Made by a program: the position numbers and the translations under genes. A model generated the notes under the pieces. The model made no database searches, was not told the origin of the DNA, and saw nothing but the letters and a program-made list of their open reading frames with translations. From G963677085 sp963677085 (GTDB taxonomy: Bacteria > Planctomycetota > Planctomycetia > Pirellulales > Thermoguttaceae), in assembly GCA_963677085.2 (NCBI GenBank), contig CAXXFH010000004.1:4402001-4466000 (forward strand): a DNA stretch of 64,000 nucleotides, read 5' to 3'. Each line of letters opens with the position of its first letter. Position 1 is the first letter of the stretch. This document shows positions 9,851-19,930 of this stretch, piece after piece.

Positions 9851-12847
9851 ATGGCAGCGCCGGGTTATATTTCGTTGCGGGGAGTCGAAGTTCACAATCT
9901 CCGGGATGTCGATCTCGATCTGCCACACGGCAAGTTGATCGTCTTCTGCGGACTCAGCGGCAGTGGGAAAAGTAGCCTCGCGTTGGACACCCTCTACGCC
10001 GAGGGCCAGCGGCGCTACATCGAGAGTTTTTCGGCCTACACCCGGCAGTTTCTCCAACGGCTGGAAAAGCCCGACGCCGAACGCATCGACGGTATCCCCC
10101 CGGCTATTGCCGTGACGGGCAAAAACCATAGCCGGTCGAGCCGGTCGACCGTGGGCACGGCCACCGAGACGAACGACTATCTGCGGCTGCTGTATGCCAA
10201 GATTGGCCACGTCATCTGTCCGAAGTGCCGTGTGGAGGTTCATCGCGACACACCCCAGAGCACCTGCAACGCACTGGCCGCCATGCCCGAGGGCGTTCGC
10301 TACTTGTTGGCCTACCGGCTCGACCTGGCTGCCGACAACGATCCCGGCCAAGTGATCGTGGGGCTGAAGGAAAGCGGTTTCATTCGGGTGATTGCCGACG
10401 GGCAAACCGTGAACCTTACCGAAGCGGCGGCCACCGAATCGCTCGTGCAAAAGGCGGCCGGCAACGGCGGCGTCTATGTGGTGGTCGACCGGCTGGCCAC
10501 GGGGCGGGCGAGCAACGAACGGGTGCGCGATTCGCTGGAAATGGCCTTCGCCAAGGGCGAGGGGCGTTGCTACGCCTTCGTCGAAAGCACGGAAACAACG
10601 CCCGGACACGACAATTCGCCGGGGCACGACAACACGCTGCCAGGGCAAGACAACGCGCCGGCGGCCGAATCTTCCGCGGAAGGCCAATCGGCAACCGATT
10701 GCCAAGCCGGGCAGTGCCAAGCGTCAGACGGCCAAGAACAACAAAACGGCCGCGGGACCCCTTACGTTATCGACGGCCGGCACTGGCGCCGCGTGGGCTT
10801 CAGTACGCAACTAGCCTGCGAAGAATGTGGCATGGAGTTTCCCGAGCCCGACGCTCGGTTGTTCAGTTTCAACAGCCCGATGGGAGCCTGCCCGCAATGC
10901 GAGGGTTTTGGCAACGTGATCGGTATCGACATGGAACTGGTCGTGCCCGATGGGCGCAAGTCGATCCGCGAAGGTGCCATCGCACCGTGGAACAGTCCGG
11001 CCTACGCCCACGAGTTGGAAGAACTTATGACGTTGGCCGACGACTACGACATTCCGGTCGACGTGCCGTTCTCGCAACTCGAACCGCGACACCTCGACTT
11101 GATTACCCACGGCGTGCCGGATCGCAACTTCGGAGGGCTCGACGGTTTCTTCGCCTGGCTGGAGCGTCGCAAGTACAAGATGCACATTCGGGTGTTTTTG
11201 AGTCGCTGGCGAAGCTATCGGCCGTGTCCCGCGTGTGGCGGAACGCGGCTGCGCCCGGAGGCCCTGGCCGTGGAGATCGGTGGTCGCAGTATTGCCGACA
11301 TTTGCGCCATGAAGGTGTGCGATGCGTTGGAATTCTTCCGAAGCGTACAACTGCCTGAGTACGAACGCACGGTAGGGCGGATGATGCTCGAACAGGTGGA
11401 CAATCGCTTGGGTTACTTGGAAAAGGTTGGCTTGGGCTACCTCACGCTCGATCGGACGATCCGCACGCTCAGCGGCGGTGAAGCCCGGCGTGTGGCACTC
11501 ACCTCGTCGCTCGGTTCCAGCTTGGTGAACATGCTGTACGTGCTGGACGAACCGTCGATCGGCCTGCATCCCCGCGATATCAACCAGTTGATCGGGGCCA
11601 TTGTCGAACTGCGCAACCGCGGCAATACGGCCGTTGTGGTGGAACACGAAGAGGCGATCATCCGCGCGGCCGATCAGGTTGTGGAGATTGGTCCCGGGGC
11701 CGGGGAACGTGGCGGTCAGGTCGTTTTCCAGGGCACGCCCGAGGAGATGGAAGCCTGCGAGGAAAGCCTCACGGGCGACTATCTGGCCCGGCGCCGAGGG
11801 CTGGGTTCTTCCGGACGTCGCCGTCCGCCCAACCATGGCTGGATCCGACTGGCCGGCGCCCGGGGCAACAACCTGAAGAACATCACGGTGGAATTTCCGC
11901 TGGGTGTGCTCTGCCTGGTGACCGGGGTAAGCGGTTCTGGAAAGAGTAGTTTGGTCCAGGATACGCTTTACCCGGCCTTGTGCCGCCGGTTGCGCAAAGA
12001 TCCTCCGAAGCCGAGCGACTTCGACGACATTTTCGGCGACGGCCAGATCGACGACGTGATTCTGGTTGACCAGAGCCCCATCGGTCGTTCGCCGCGGAGC
12101 AACCCGGTGACGTATCTAAAGGCTTTCGACGAAATCCGCAACGTCTTCGCCGAAACGCTCGAAGCGCGAACACGGAACTTCACGGCCAGTCATTTCAGTT
12201 TCAATGTCGATGGCGGGCGGTGTAGCGAATGCCAGGGCGACGGCTACATCCAGATCGACATGCAATTCTTGGCCGACGTCTACATGAAGTGCCCCCAGTG
12301 CAACGGCACCCGATACCGCGACGAGATTCTCGACGTAACCTATCGAGGGCGGAACATCGCCGAGGTGTTGGAGATGACCGTCCGCGAGGCGTTCACGTTT
12401 TTCCGAGGACGGCCCAAGGTGCAAGCCCGACTGAAACGGCTGATCGACGTGGGCCTCGACTACGTGCGTCTGGGCCAGCCAGCCAACACATTGTCCGGCG
12501 GCGAGGCGCAGCGGTTGAAACTGGCCGGTTACATGTCGAGCGCCAAACGGGGACGTTGCCTGTTCATCCTCGACGAGCCAACCACCGGGCTGCACTTTTC
12601 CGACGTCGTACAACTGCTCGACTGTTTCGACGCTTTGCTGGCCGTGGGCCATTCGCTGATCGTCGTGGAGCACAACCTGCAAATGATGCGTGCGGCCGAC
12701 TACATTGTCGACCTGGGGCCCGGGGCGGCCGAAGACGGCGGTCGGGTGATCGTCAACGGCACGCCCGAGATGGTTACCCATTGCAAGGAGTCGATCACCG
12801 GCCGGTTTCTGTCCGAAGCACTGGCCGAGGATGAAAGCGAACCATGA
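9851..12847 (+). CDS. uvrA: UvrABC system protein A
   Basis: A 998-residue double ABC ATPase that scans DNA for lesions in nucleotide excision repair with UvrB and UvrC. The first Walker A is GLSGSGKSS near residue 35 and the second GVSGSGKSS near residue 696. ABC signatures are TLSGGEARRV and TLSGGEAQRL. Zinc-binding modules show as CPAC-GGTRLRPEALAV and CSECQGDGYIQIDMQF followed by CPQCNGTRY. The conserved FSAYTRQFLQ and DEPSIGLHPRD are present. An unusual hydrophilic insertion with three PGHDN/PGQDN repeats lies near residues 251-300, in the region before CEECGMEF. The gene ends with an ATGA overlap with the ThiF-family gene, so the two are translationally coupled. Confidence 0.97.
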   Translation: MAAPGYISLRGVEVHNLRDVDLDLPHGKLIVFCGLSGSGKSSLALDTLYAEGQRRYIESFSAYTRQFLQRLEKPDAERIDGIPPAIAVTGKNHSRSSRSTVGTATETNDYLRLLYAKIGHVICPKCRVEVHRDTPQSTCNALAAMPEGVRYLLAYRLDLAADNDPGQVIVGLKESGFIRVIADGQTVNLTEAAATESLVQKAAGNGGVYVVVDRLATGRASNERVRDSLEMAFAKGEGRCYAFVESTETTPGHDNSPGHDNTLPGQDNAPAAESSAEGQSATDCQAGQCQASDGQEQQNGRGTPYVIDGRHWRRVGFSTQLACEECGMEFPEPDARLFSFNSPMGACPQCEGFGNVIGIDMELVVPDGRKSIREGAIAPWNSPAYAHELEELMTLADDYDIPVDVPFSQLEPRHLDLITHGVPDRNFGGLDGFFAWLERRKYKMHIRVFLSRWRSYRPCPACGGTRLRPEALAVEIGGRSIADICAMKVCDALEFFRSVQLPEYERTVGRMMLEQVDNRLGYLEKVGLGYLTLDRTIRTLSGGEARRVALTSSLGSSLVNMLYVLDEPSIGLHPRDINQLIGAIVELRNRGNTAVVVEHEEAIIRAADQVVEIGPGAGERGGQVVFQGTPEEMEACEESLTGDYLARRRGLGSSGRRRPPNHGWIRLAGARGNNLKNITVEFPLGVLCLVTGVSGSGKSSLVQDTLYPALCRRLRKDPPKPSDFDDIFGDGQIDDVILVDQSPIGRSPRSNPVTYLKAFDEIRNVFAETLEARTRNFTASHFSFNVDGGRCSECQGDGYIQIDMQFLADVYMKCPQCNGTRYRDEILDVTYRGRNIAEVLEMTVREAFTFFRGRPKVQARLKRLIDVGLDYVRLGQPANTLSGGEAQRLKLAGYMSSAKRGRCLFILDEPTTGLHFSDVVQLLDCFDALLAVGHSLIVVEHNLQMMRAADYIVDLGPGAAEDGGRVIVNGTPEMVTHCKESITGRFLSEALAEDESEP

Positions 12848-13878
12848 GCCCTCAAGACCTCGATCGCTACATTCGCCAGATTCGCTATGCACCGTTGGGC
12901 GAGGAGGGTCAGCGGCGGCTTTGTCAATCGCGGGTGCTCGTCTGCGGCTGTGGGGCCCTGGGAAGCGTGTTGGCCAACACGTTGGTTCGTTCCGGCGTGG
13001 GCTTTGTGCGGCTGGTGGATCGCGACTTCGTGGAAACCAGCAATCTTCAGCGGCAAGTGCTGTTCACCGAGGACGACGTCGCCGAGCAGTTGCCCAAGGC
13101 GGTGGCCGCCGCCGAGAAGCTTCGCCACATTAACTCCCAGGTGGAAATCGAAGCCGTCGTGGCCGACGTGGATCACACGAACGTCGAACGGTACTGCGAC
13201 GGTGTGGATCTGATTGTCGACGGTACCGACAATTTCGAAACGCGGTATCTTGTGAACGACGTGGCCGTCAGCCGCAACATTCCCTGGGTTTATGGCGGCT
13301 GCGTGGGGGCCGAAGGTCAAACGATGACCATCCTGCCCGGCGAGACACCCTGCTTGAGGTGCCTGATGCCCGATTGTCCCCCGCCAGGCAGTACCCCCAC
13401 TTGCGACACGGCGGGCATCCTCGGACCGGCCGTTGGGGTTATCGCTTCGATTCAGGCCATCGAGGCCATGAAGATCCTCAGCGGCAACCGCCAAGCCGTT
13501 TCCCGGCGTCTGACCGTGGTCGAACTTTGGGACAGTCGGATTCGCCAGATCGACGTGAGCAATCTCCGCGAACAGGCGGACTGCCCGTGCTGCAAACAAC
13601 GACAATTTCCCTGGCTGGCCGGCCAGCAGGGGAGCCGCAGTGCGGTGCTCTGTGGCCGCAACGCTGTACAGCTAACCCCCAGTGGTGGTGCCATGCCGCT
13701 GGATCAGTTGGCCGACAAGCTGGCGGGCGTTGGCCAGATCCACAGCAACCCGTATCTATTGCGTCTGCGAGTCGACGACTACGAACTGACGCTATTTGCC
13801 GACGGCCGAGCCATCGTTGCCGGCACCGACGATGTGGCCGTTGCCCGCGGTGTGTATGCGAAGTACGTAGGCAATTGA
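12844..13878 (+). CDS. ThiF/MoeB/HesA-family adenylyltransferase
   Basis: A 344-residue E1-like enzyme that should adenylate the C-terminal glycine of a small sulfur-carrier protein. The ATP-binding loop is VLVCGCGALGSVLAN, followed by the conserved RLVDRDFVETSNLQRQ. IVDGTDNFETRYLVND is the family core, and zinc cysteines occur as CLRCLMPDCPPPG and CPCC. The segment CDTAGILGPAVGVIASIQAIEAMK is typical of MoeB/ThiF. The C-terminal part after residue 250 resembles neither a rhodanese domain nor a known partner. It overlaps uvrA by 4 bp. Whether it serves thiamine, molybdopterin or another sulfur pathway cannot be decided, since no carrier gene is adjacent. Confidence 0.9.
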   Translation: MSPQDLDRYIRQIRYAPLGEEGQRRLCQSRVLVCGCGALGSVLANTLVRSGVGFVRLVDRDFVETSNLQRQVLFTEDDVAEQLPKAVAAAEKLRHINSQVEIEAVVADVDHTNVERYCDGVDLIVDGTDNFETRYLVNDVAVSRNIPWVYGGCVGAEGQTMTILPGETPCLRCLMPDCPPPGSTPTCDTAGILGPAVGVIASIQAIEAMKILSGNRQAVSRRLTVVELWDSRIRQIDVSNLREQADCPCCKQRQFPWLAGQQGSRSAVLCGRNAVQLTPSGGAMPLDQLADKLAGVGQIHSNPYLLRLRVDDYELTLFADGRAIVAGTDDVAVARGVYAKYVGN

Positions 13879-14267
13879 GCGGCATCGCTCAGAGGTTGTG
13901 AATAAACCGGGACAGGCACCCTCGCGGGAGAGATATTCGTCGGGCAATCTTTGCAGCTGGCCGGGAGCCAGTCCCATTATTTTCACAGTTTCTCAGCGTG
14001 TCAGCTGGTGCTGGCCGGGGGTGGGCAGACTACTCGCGGTACCCAAAGTGTCGCCATTTTTTCTCAAGCTTGCGGCTGTGGTTTCCTCGCTCAACTTGTC
14101 GGCCTGGGAAACCGATGCTAGTTACAGATGCCCACACGTGCAAGGGCGGTGGCGCTGCGCCGGATTCCCGCAGATTCGGATGCACGCCAGCCACCGTAGG
14201 CCCGTGCCGGAGCAAACCTCGGCAAAAGACCAATTCGGTCGACACGCTACTCCCGCATTGCATTCGC
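13879..14267. other. Intergenic region before the Ser/Thr kinase
   Basis: About 390 bp. The first bases form a short hairpin, TGAGCG/CGCTCA at 13876-13891, that overlaps the ThiF stop codon and has no T-run. The kinase frame is open through part of the region, but no conserved residues precede the start chosen at 14268. No other gene is seen. Confidence 0.4.
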
Positions 14268-15185
14268 ATGACCCAAACCCCTATTGCTTCGCCGCGCGGC
14301 GTGGCTGCGCCGCCGTTTCGTGAATCACTTACGTCCGTCGATTCGGTCGACCATTGGGATTTGGTCGAGTTGGTGGCGGAAGGAAGTTACACGCGGCTTT
14401 ACCGTGCCCGAGCGAGGCGTACCGGCCCAGATCGTCCGGCGGCCTACGCCCTGAAACTCTTGCGTCGCGAGATACAGGAGAAGCCCTGGACTGTCGAGTT
14501 GATGCGCCGCGAGGCCCTGGTAGGGCGACAAGTGGCCCATCCCCATTTGGTGTCGATCTTGGCCGGCAACGTAAGCCGTGCGCCTTATTACGTGGTAATG
14601 CCGTGGCTCGAAGGCGCAACGCTCAAGTCGCAGCTCGATCAAGGCGTGGTCTTCGACGTACCCGAGGTCCTGTGGATCGCCCGCCAGATCGCCGAAGCGC
14701 TTCAGGCGCTCGATGCAGCGGGCTGGATGCATGCCGATATCAAACCGAGCAACGTGCATCGGTCACCGGAAGGCCATGTCACTTTGCTCGACTTGGGTTT
14801 TGCGCGCCGTGTTAGCGAGACTGGTTCGGCGATTGATCGGGCGGTGCTTGGCACGTTTGAGTACATGGCTCCCGAGACCATATCGTCGTCGCTGCGCACT
14901 GATATCCGTAGCGACTTCTACAGCCTGGGCGTAATGCTATTCGAACTGCTGACCGGGCGTCCTCCGTTTCCTGCGGGGACGTTGGCCGAGTTGGCGACGG
15001 CCCATCGCGAGGGTTCTCTTCCGGACTTAACCCGGCTGGCTCCCCATCTATCCGACGAAGTGGCGTCGTTGCTACGCCAGCTACTCGCCAAGCAGCCGAT
15101 GCGACGGCCACAAACGCCAGCGGAACTAATCGACCGTCTGGTTGCCTTGGAGATCGCCACGTTTTCGCAACGGGCGCTTGCCTGA
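14268..15185 (+). CDS. Serine/threonine protein kinase, PknB-like
   Basis: A 305-residue cytoplasmic protein kinase. It shows a divergent glycine loop (LVAEGSYTRLYRA), the ATP-binding lysine in AYALKLLRRE, the catalytic loop HADIKPSN, and DLG in place of DFG in LLDLGFARR. TFEYMAPETI and SDFYSLGVMLFELLTGRPPF follow. No transmembrane segment or sensor domain follows, so it is shorter than receptor-type PknB proteins. The ATG at 14268 is chosen because homology begins about 25 codons later; the frame is open back to 13998. It converges with the hybrid histidine kinase gene, with 55 bp between them. Substrates are unknown. Confidence 0.87.
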   Translation: MTQTPIASPRGVAAPPFRESLTSVDSVDHWDLVELVAEGSYTRLYRARARRTGPDRPAAYALKLLRREIQEKPWTVELMRREALVGRQVAHPHLVSILAGNVSRAPYYVVMPWLEGATLKSQLDQGVVFDVPEVLWIARQIAEALQALDAAGWMHADIKPSNVHRSPEGHVTLLDLGFARRVSETGSAIDRAVLGTFEYMAPETISSSLRTDIRSDFYSLGVMLFELLTGRPPFPAGTLAELATAHREGSLPDLTRLAPHLSDEVASLLRQLLAKQPMRRPQTPAELIDRLVALEIATFSQRALA

Positions 15186-15240
15186 CGACGACGGCAACGT
15201 ACTGCTTCGCTCTGGCTTCCAAGCTCCGGCTTGGGAAGGT

Positions 15241-18072
15241 TTAGGTCGTCCCGATCGCGGTACCGGCTGATGCATGTGCTTGGATGGTGGCGACGAACTG
15301 CTCGCGGTTGATCGGTTTGGTGAGGTAATCGTCGCAACCGGCCCGGAGGCATTTTTCGCGGTCGCCGGCCATGGCATGGGCCGTTAGTGCGATAATCGGA
15401 CCACTGTAGCCCTGTTTTCGTAGTGCAACGGTGGCGTCGTAGCCGTCCATGATGGGCATTTGCATGTCCATGAGGATTATGTCGAACGCAACGCCGTTGC
15501 GCGTGGCGTCGGTGGCTAGTTGCAGGGCCACCTTGCCGTTCTCGGCCAGGCTAACGTCGGCCCCGGCTTTTTTGAGGACGAGAGAAATCAGACGCTGGTT
15601 GTCGGGGCCGTCTTCCGCCAACAAGATGCGGAGTCCCTGCAGTGAGTTTTTGCCGGAAGGCGCCGCTTGAGCATTGGTTTCTTTCGGGGCGGGTGTGTCG
15701 TCCAGAAGCCGCACCCCTTTGAGGGCGCCTGTCGGCAACATAATCGTAAACGTGCTTCCCTTGTCCAGTTGGCTCGCAACGACCATCCGACCGCCAAGTA
15801 GTTCGACCAGCCGATGGGTGATGGTCAGGCCTAGCCCCGTGCCGCCGAATTTGCGTGTCGAGGAGTTGTCGCCCTGGGTAAACGGGGCGTACAACCGGCC
15901 GATATCCGTGGGCGACATCCCGATGCCCGTATCCGAAATACGGATTTGCAGTTTCGGCTTCTCGGGGTCGGTAACCAGCAGACAGGTCGAAACCGAAACG
16001 CTGCCGACCTCGGTGAACTTGATCGCGTTGCCGATCAGGTTAAACAGGATTTGCCGGAGTCGTGTGGGATCGCTTTGGATGGTCTCCGGCAGCGGGCCGT
16101 CGAAACGAACATTCAAGGCCAACCCTTTGCCCGTGGCCTGGACCGTCATCAGCGCCACCACATCGCGAATGATTTGTGAGGGCGAACAGGCGACACAGTC
16201 AACGTCGTAGCGGCCGGCTTCGATCTTCGACAGATCGAGGATATTATTGATAATGCCCAGCAAGTGCTCGCCATTGCATTTGATGGTCTTCGCGGCCGAA
16301 ATGTCTTCGGGGCGGGTAAGGGTTTCGAGCAACTCGTCGGTGTAGCCGAGGATGGCCGTCATCGGCGTGCGGATTTCATGGCTCATGTTGGCCAGAAACT
16401 CGCTCTTCGCTCGGTTCGCGGTGTCGGCGGCAAAGGCCGACTCTTCCAGGCATCGGTTGGCTGCTTCGAGCTTCTCGGTATACTCCCGCGTTTTCTCTTC
16501 GGTACGTTGCCGTTCTGAAATGTCCTTAATCACGGCAAGCACGATTCGGCCGTCGGCCGATTGCGACGTCGAAAAGGTGATTTCCACAGGCAACGCGGTT
16601 CCGTCGGTGCGTACGATTACCGACTTTTCAACCTTGGTGGTATCGAGGACAGGTTGCGTGTCGCTGAAAAATTCCGCCATGGATTGCCGATGTTCGGCCC
16701 GCTTATTTTCCGGTACGAATCGTTCGCAATATTCGCCAATCATCTCAGCTGCGGAATATCCGAGCATAGCTTCGGCCGCCGGATTTACCACGCGAATTTT
16801 CCCTGTCTCGTCGATGGAAACGATGGCATCCGTACTTGCATCGATGACAGCTTGCAGGCGTTGTTCCTTGTGCTGTAAAACCCGTTCCACGGCCTTTCGT
16901 TTTACAATGGCGATACTCAGCAAAACGACCAGCGTCAAGAGACCGCACACGGTTATCACGATCAGCCAGATTTGCACCGCGTATTGCCGGTACAACGAAA
17001 TGGTTTCATTCGTGATCGTGCTGCCCAGCGGCAGTTGATTGCGGCTGATCCCCCAACGCTGTAGTTGAGCATCGTCGAACACATAGGGATTTTGGACGAT
17101 TTGTTGGGGGAAAATATCTACCGGGTTTTCGCCACGTAGAATCCGCACGGCCAGTTCCGCCGCGACCCGCCCTTGGGTGGTGCTGTCGACGATTTTGCCG
17201 CCGACAATACCGCAACCGATGTAGGCGTCGATCACTCCGTAAACGGGCACGGGCGACGCCTCTACAATGTCGTGTCCTCCCTCCAGTGCCGGAATGTACG
17301 TTCTGGTCTTGTCTCGCACCCATGTGGTGATCAAGACGATAGAATCCGGGGGAGCCTGGGCGGCGCGGTCGAGCATTTCGTCCGTGGTTAATTCTTCGCC
17401 CTTGAGGATCTCGAATTGCAGATTGGGATACTGTTTGGCGGCGGCCAAGATATCGTTACGATGTGCCAAGCCCGTCTTGGTACCGTCGTTGACTACCACG
17501 ATGCGCCGAATACCAGGGTGCAGGTTCTTCGCTAATTCGATTGTCTCTGCGATATCCAGTTTTTCGACCACGCCCGTATAGTTGCGTTTGTCTCTAATTC
17601 CGGGACGTGGGAAATCGTTGACGGCCGTGAATACAACGGGTGTGTCCCCAAAGATATCTTCACCACGCTCTAGCAGAAAGCTGAGTGCGTTGTCGTCGGT
17701 AGAGATGATGACGTCGGGTTTCGCATTGCCATACTTGACGTATAGCGTTTGTTGCAGCGCCGCCAGATGTTCGTCGCCGTACGGCCGTTTGGTGTCCATG
17801 TACTCGACGTAGAGTTCTAGATCCTCGACTTCTCGCACGAGAACCTTCGTGGCCGCTGCCACCTGCCGATCGGTCCAGGCCAAGCCCTGGTGGTAGGAAT
17901 TCAGGATGAGTACGTGTTTGGTTTGGTCTGCGAAGGTGTGGCCCGACAGCAGCAAGACAACAGCGGTTGCCAGTGCGCATGACAACGGCGACCGCGCAAG
18001 GCAATGCCCTTGCTGTTGTCTTCCGAACGGTTTCTCGGGATCGCTCAGTGAAACCACCGACGGCTTGGACAC
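15241..18072 (-). CDS. Hybrid sensor histidine kinase with ABC-substrate-binding-type sensor
   Basis: A 943-residue membrane sensor. An N-terminal signal/anchor (LATAVVLLLSGHTF) precedes a periplasmic substrate-binding domain of the ABC_sub_bind type (LILNSYHQGLAWTD, VVVNDGTKTG). A transmembrane helix, WLIVITVCGLLTLVVLLSIAI, follows near residue 370. A PAS domain (VIDASTDAIVSIDETG) precedes HisKA with H-box MSHEIRTPM and a HATPase with G boxes in RISDTGIGMSP and KFGGTGLGLTIT. A C-terminal receiver domain has its phospho-aspartate in ILMDMQMPIMDGYD. It should sense a small molecule outside the membrane and pass phosphate to its own receiver, then to an unlinked phosphotransfer or response protein. 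No cognate regulator is adjacent. Confidence 0.92.
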   Translation of the reverse strand: MSKPSVVSLSDPEKPFGRQQQGHCLARSPLSCALATAVVLLLSGHTFADQTKHVLILNSYHQGLAWTDRQVAAATKVLVREVEDLELYVEYMDTKRPYGDEHLAALQQTLYVKYGNAKPDVIISTDDNALSFLLERGEDIFGDTPVVFTAVNDFPRPGIRDKRNYTGVVEKLDIAETIELAKNLHPGIRRIVVVNDGTKTGLAHRNDILAAAKQYPNLQFEILKGEELTTDEMLDRAAQAPPDSIVLITTWVRDKTRTYIPALEGGHDIVEASPVPVYGVIDAYIGCGIVGGKIVDSTTQGRVAAELAVRILRGENPVDIFPQQIVQNPYVFDDAQLQRWGISRNQLPLGSTITNETISLYRQYAVQIWLIVITVCGLLTLVVLLSIAIVKRKAVERVLQHKEQRLQAVIDASTDAIVSIDETGKIRVVNPAAEAMLGYSAAEMIGEYCERFVPENKRAEHRQSMAEFFSDTQPVLDTTKVEKSVIVRTDGTALPVEITFSTSQSADGRIVLAVIKDISERQRTEEKTREYTEKLEAANRCLEESAFAADTANRAKSEFLANMSHEIRTPMTAILGYTDELLETLTRPEDISAAKTIKCNGEHLLGIINNILDLSKIEAGRYDVDCVACSPSQIIRDVVALMTVQATGKGLALNVRFDGPLPETIQSDPTRLRQILFNLIGNAIKFTEVGSVSVSTCLLVTDPEKPKLQIRISDTGIGMSPTDIGRLYAPFTQGDNSSTRKFGGTGLGLTITHRLVELLGGRMVVASQLDKGSTFTIMLPTGALKGVRLLDDTPAPKETNAQAAPSGKNSLQGLRILLAEDGPDNQRLISLVLKKAGADVSLAENGKVALQLATDATRNGVAFDIILMDMQMPIMDGYDATVALRKQGYSGPIIALTAHAMAGDREKCLRAGCDDYLTKPINREQFVATIQAHASAGTAIGTT

Positions 18073-18434
18073 GTGAATACTCCTGCCCTTGCGATTTTCC
18101 TATTGAGCTTTGCCTATTGGATGAACGGCAGCGCGACCATTGGAAGCCCGGCTTCGAGGCGTTTGGCCTTGGCCGATCGTTCAACGAATATGCAAACATC
18201 AATTAAGCGAAATCTGCCTGTACGCAACGATAGCATAACCCCACCCATCGCGTCGGAGGTGTCTGCCCATTTGAACAACCGCTGCTAGGGAAGACACGTT
18301 TGCGCTGCACATGTACTAGGGATTGCGCGGAGAATAGCGGTTGGTCAAACCATTAAACCGGTTGCGGCGGCCCGCAGAGGATTTCCGAGTTGGAGCCAGA
18401 AGCCTACTGCTTCGTCAGAACAAAAAACCGGGGG

Positions 18435-18506
18435 CCGGGTGCCATGGCCACACTTGCGTGGGCATGGCACCCGGGATTTCAGCATGTCCACGCAAGCGTG
18501 GACATG
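18435..18506. repeat. Double hairpin repeat (GGGTGCCATG family)
   Basis: CCGGGTGCCATG at 18435-18446 pairs with CATGGCACCCGG at 18463-18474. A second hairpin follows, CATGTCCACGC at 18483-18493 with GCGTGGACATG at 18496-18506. It lies in the 512-bp gap between the hybrid kinase and glcF, where I see no gene. It belongs to the same dispersed family as 9606-9670 and 32064-32162. Confidence 0.75.
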
Positions 18507-18584
18507 ACACCCACAACCCCTGGTTCAAAAGTTGACAAAGCCCTAGTTTAAGAATTGCCAAAGCACGGCTGATCGAGGCAATGT

Positions 18585-19904
18585 TCAGAGCTGTTTGCTG
18601 CGGTAGCTCAGGTCGAGCAGTTCCATGGGGTGCATTACCCTCACGGCGTGGCGCCCTTTGCGCACTTCACGACCGATTTGCAGCATGCAGCCGGCGTTAG
18701 CGGCCAAGACGATTTCGGCACCCGTGCTGAGGATGTTGTCCATCTTGCGCCGGGCCAAGGCGTCGGACATTTCGACCTCGTTCAGATTGTAAGTGCCGGC
18801 CGAACCGCAGCAGATTTCCGTCTCGGGCAGGTCGATGAGCTTCAGCCCGGGAATCATTTCCAGCAGCTTGCGCGGCGGCGCGGTGATTGCCTGGGCATGG
18901 CCCAAATGACAGGCGTCGTGATAAGTGGCCACGGCGTCGATCCGACCGGCCGGCGGGATGGCGCCCAATTCGTCGAGAAACTCTTGGATGTCGCGCACCT
19001 TGGTGGCGAACTTCTCGCGATGCGGTTGCAGTCCGTCATGCCAGTGCAAGCCGTATTCTTTCATCATCGCGCCGCAACCGGCGTGGTTCACGACGATCGC
19101 GTCGAAGCGATCCAACTCGAACGCCACCAGGTTGGCGTCGGCCATGCGGCGTGCGCCCAGGCTGTCGCCCGAGTGATAGTGGATGGCCCCGCAGCAACCT
19201 TGACCGGCCGGCACGAACACATCGCAGCCGTTTTGCTGCAACACGCGTAGCGTCGCCCAGTGGACATGGCGAAACATGGCGTCGGCCACGCAGCCCACGA
19301 AGAACGCGACTCGCGCCCGTTTGCGCCCGACGGCCGGCAGAAACTTGGGCAACTTCGGCCCGCCGCGCACTGGTGGCGGCAACAGTTCGACCATTCGGCC
19401 CATGCGACCCGGCACCAGTTTCAACAGGCCCAATCGTTCTGCGGCGCCGAAGATTCCCAGCCGCTGCATAATGCGCACCGGAGCGAGCAACTGACGCATG
19501 CGCGTGGCATACGGAAACAACTGAAAGAGAACGGTTTCACGGAACCAGTCGTACCGCAGTTCGACCTTCTCTTTGGTCTGCTGCTCTTCCATGGCCAAAC
19601 GGAACGGTTCGATCAGCCGGCCGTATTTCACGCCCGATGGACAGGCCGTTTCGCACGCCCGACAGTCGAGGCATAGCTCCAGGTGGTGGCGCATCCGGTC
19701 GGTCAACCCTGCCTGGCCTTCGGCCACCATGCGCATAATCTGGATGCGTCCCCGAGGGCCGTCGTTTTCGTTACCCAACTCGGTGTAGGTCGGGCACGTC
19801 GACGTACACAACCCACAATGCACGCACTCGAGGAACAACTCGTGGTTGACCCTCTTGCCCGGGTTGTGGCCGTTCGTACTGGGGCTATCGTAGTATTCCG
19901 TCAT
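18585..19904 (-). CDS. glcF: Glycolate oxidase iron-sulfur subunit
   Basis: A 439-residue protein that carries electrons from the flavin subunits of glycolate oxidase. Two 4Fe-4S motifs lie in the first 90 residues: CVHCGLCTSTCPTY and CLDCRACETACPSG. Two CCG domains follow, with GQGCCGAI and HAGCGAMM in the first and CHLGHAQ and EICCGSAGTYN in the second. The longer frame begins with TTG six bases upstream; the ATG at 19904 (MTEYYDSP) is preferred. It is the last gene of a minus-strand glcD-glcE-glcF cluster, 26 bp after glcE. Confidence 0.93.
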   Translation of the reverse strand: MTEYYDSPSTNGHNPGKRVNHELFLECVHCGLCTSTCPTYTELGNENDGPRGRIQIMRMVAEGQAGLTDRMRHHLELCLDCRACETACPSGVKYGRLIEPFRLAMEEQQTKEKVELRYDWFRETVLFQLFPYATRMRQLLAPVRIMQRLGIFGAAERLGLLKLVPGRMGRMVELLPPPVRGGPKLPKFLPAVGRKRARVAFFVGCVADAMFRHVHWATLRVLQQNGCDVFVPAGQGCCGAIHYHSGDSLGARRMADANLVAFELDRFDAIVVNHAGCGAMMKEYGLHWHDGLQPHREKFATKVRDIQEFLDELGAIPPAGRIDAVATYHDACHLGHAQAITAPPRKLLEMIPGLKLIDLPETEICCGSAGTYNLNEVEMSDALARRKMDNILSTGAEIVLAANAGCMLQIGREVRKGRHAVRVMHPMELLDLSYRSKQL

Positions 19905-19930
19905 TGGCAACGATCATTTCAAGGCAGACA

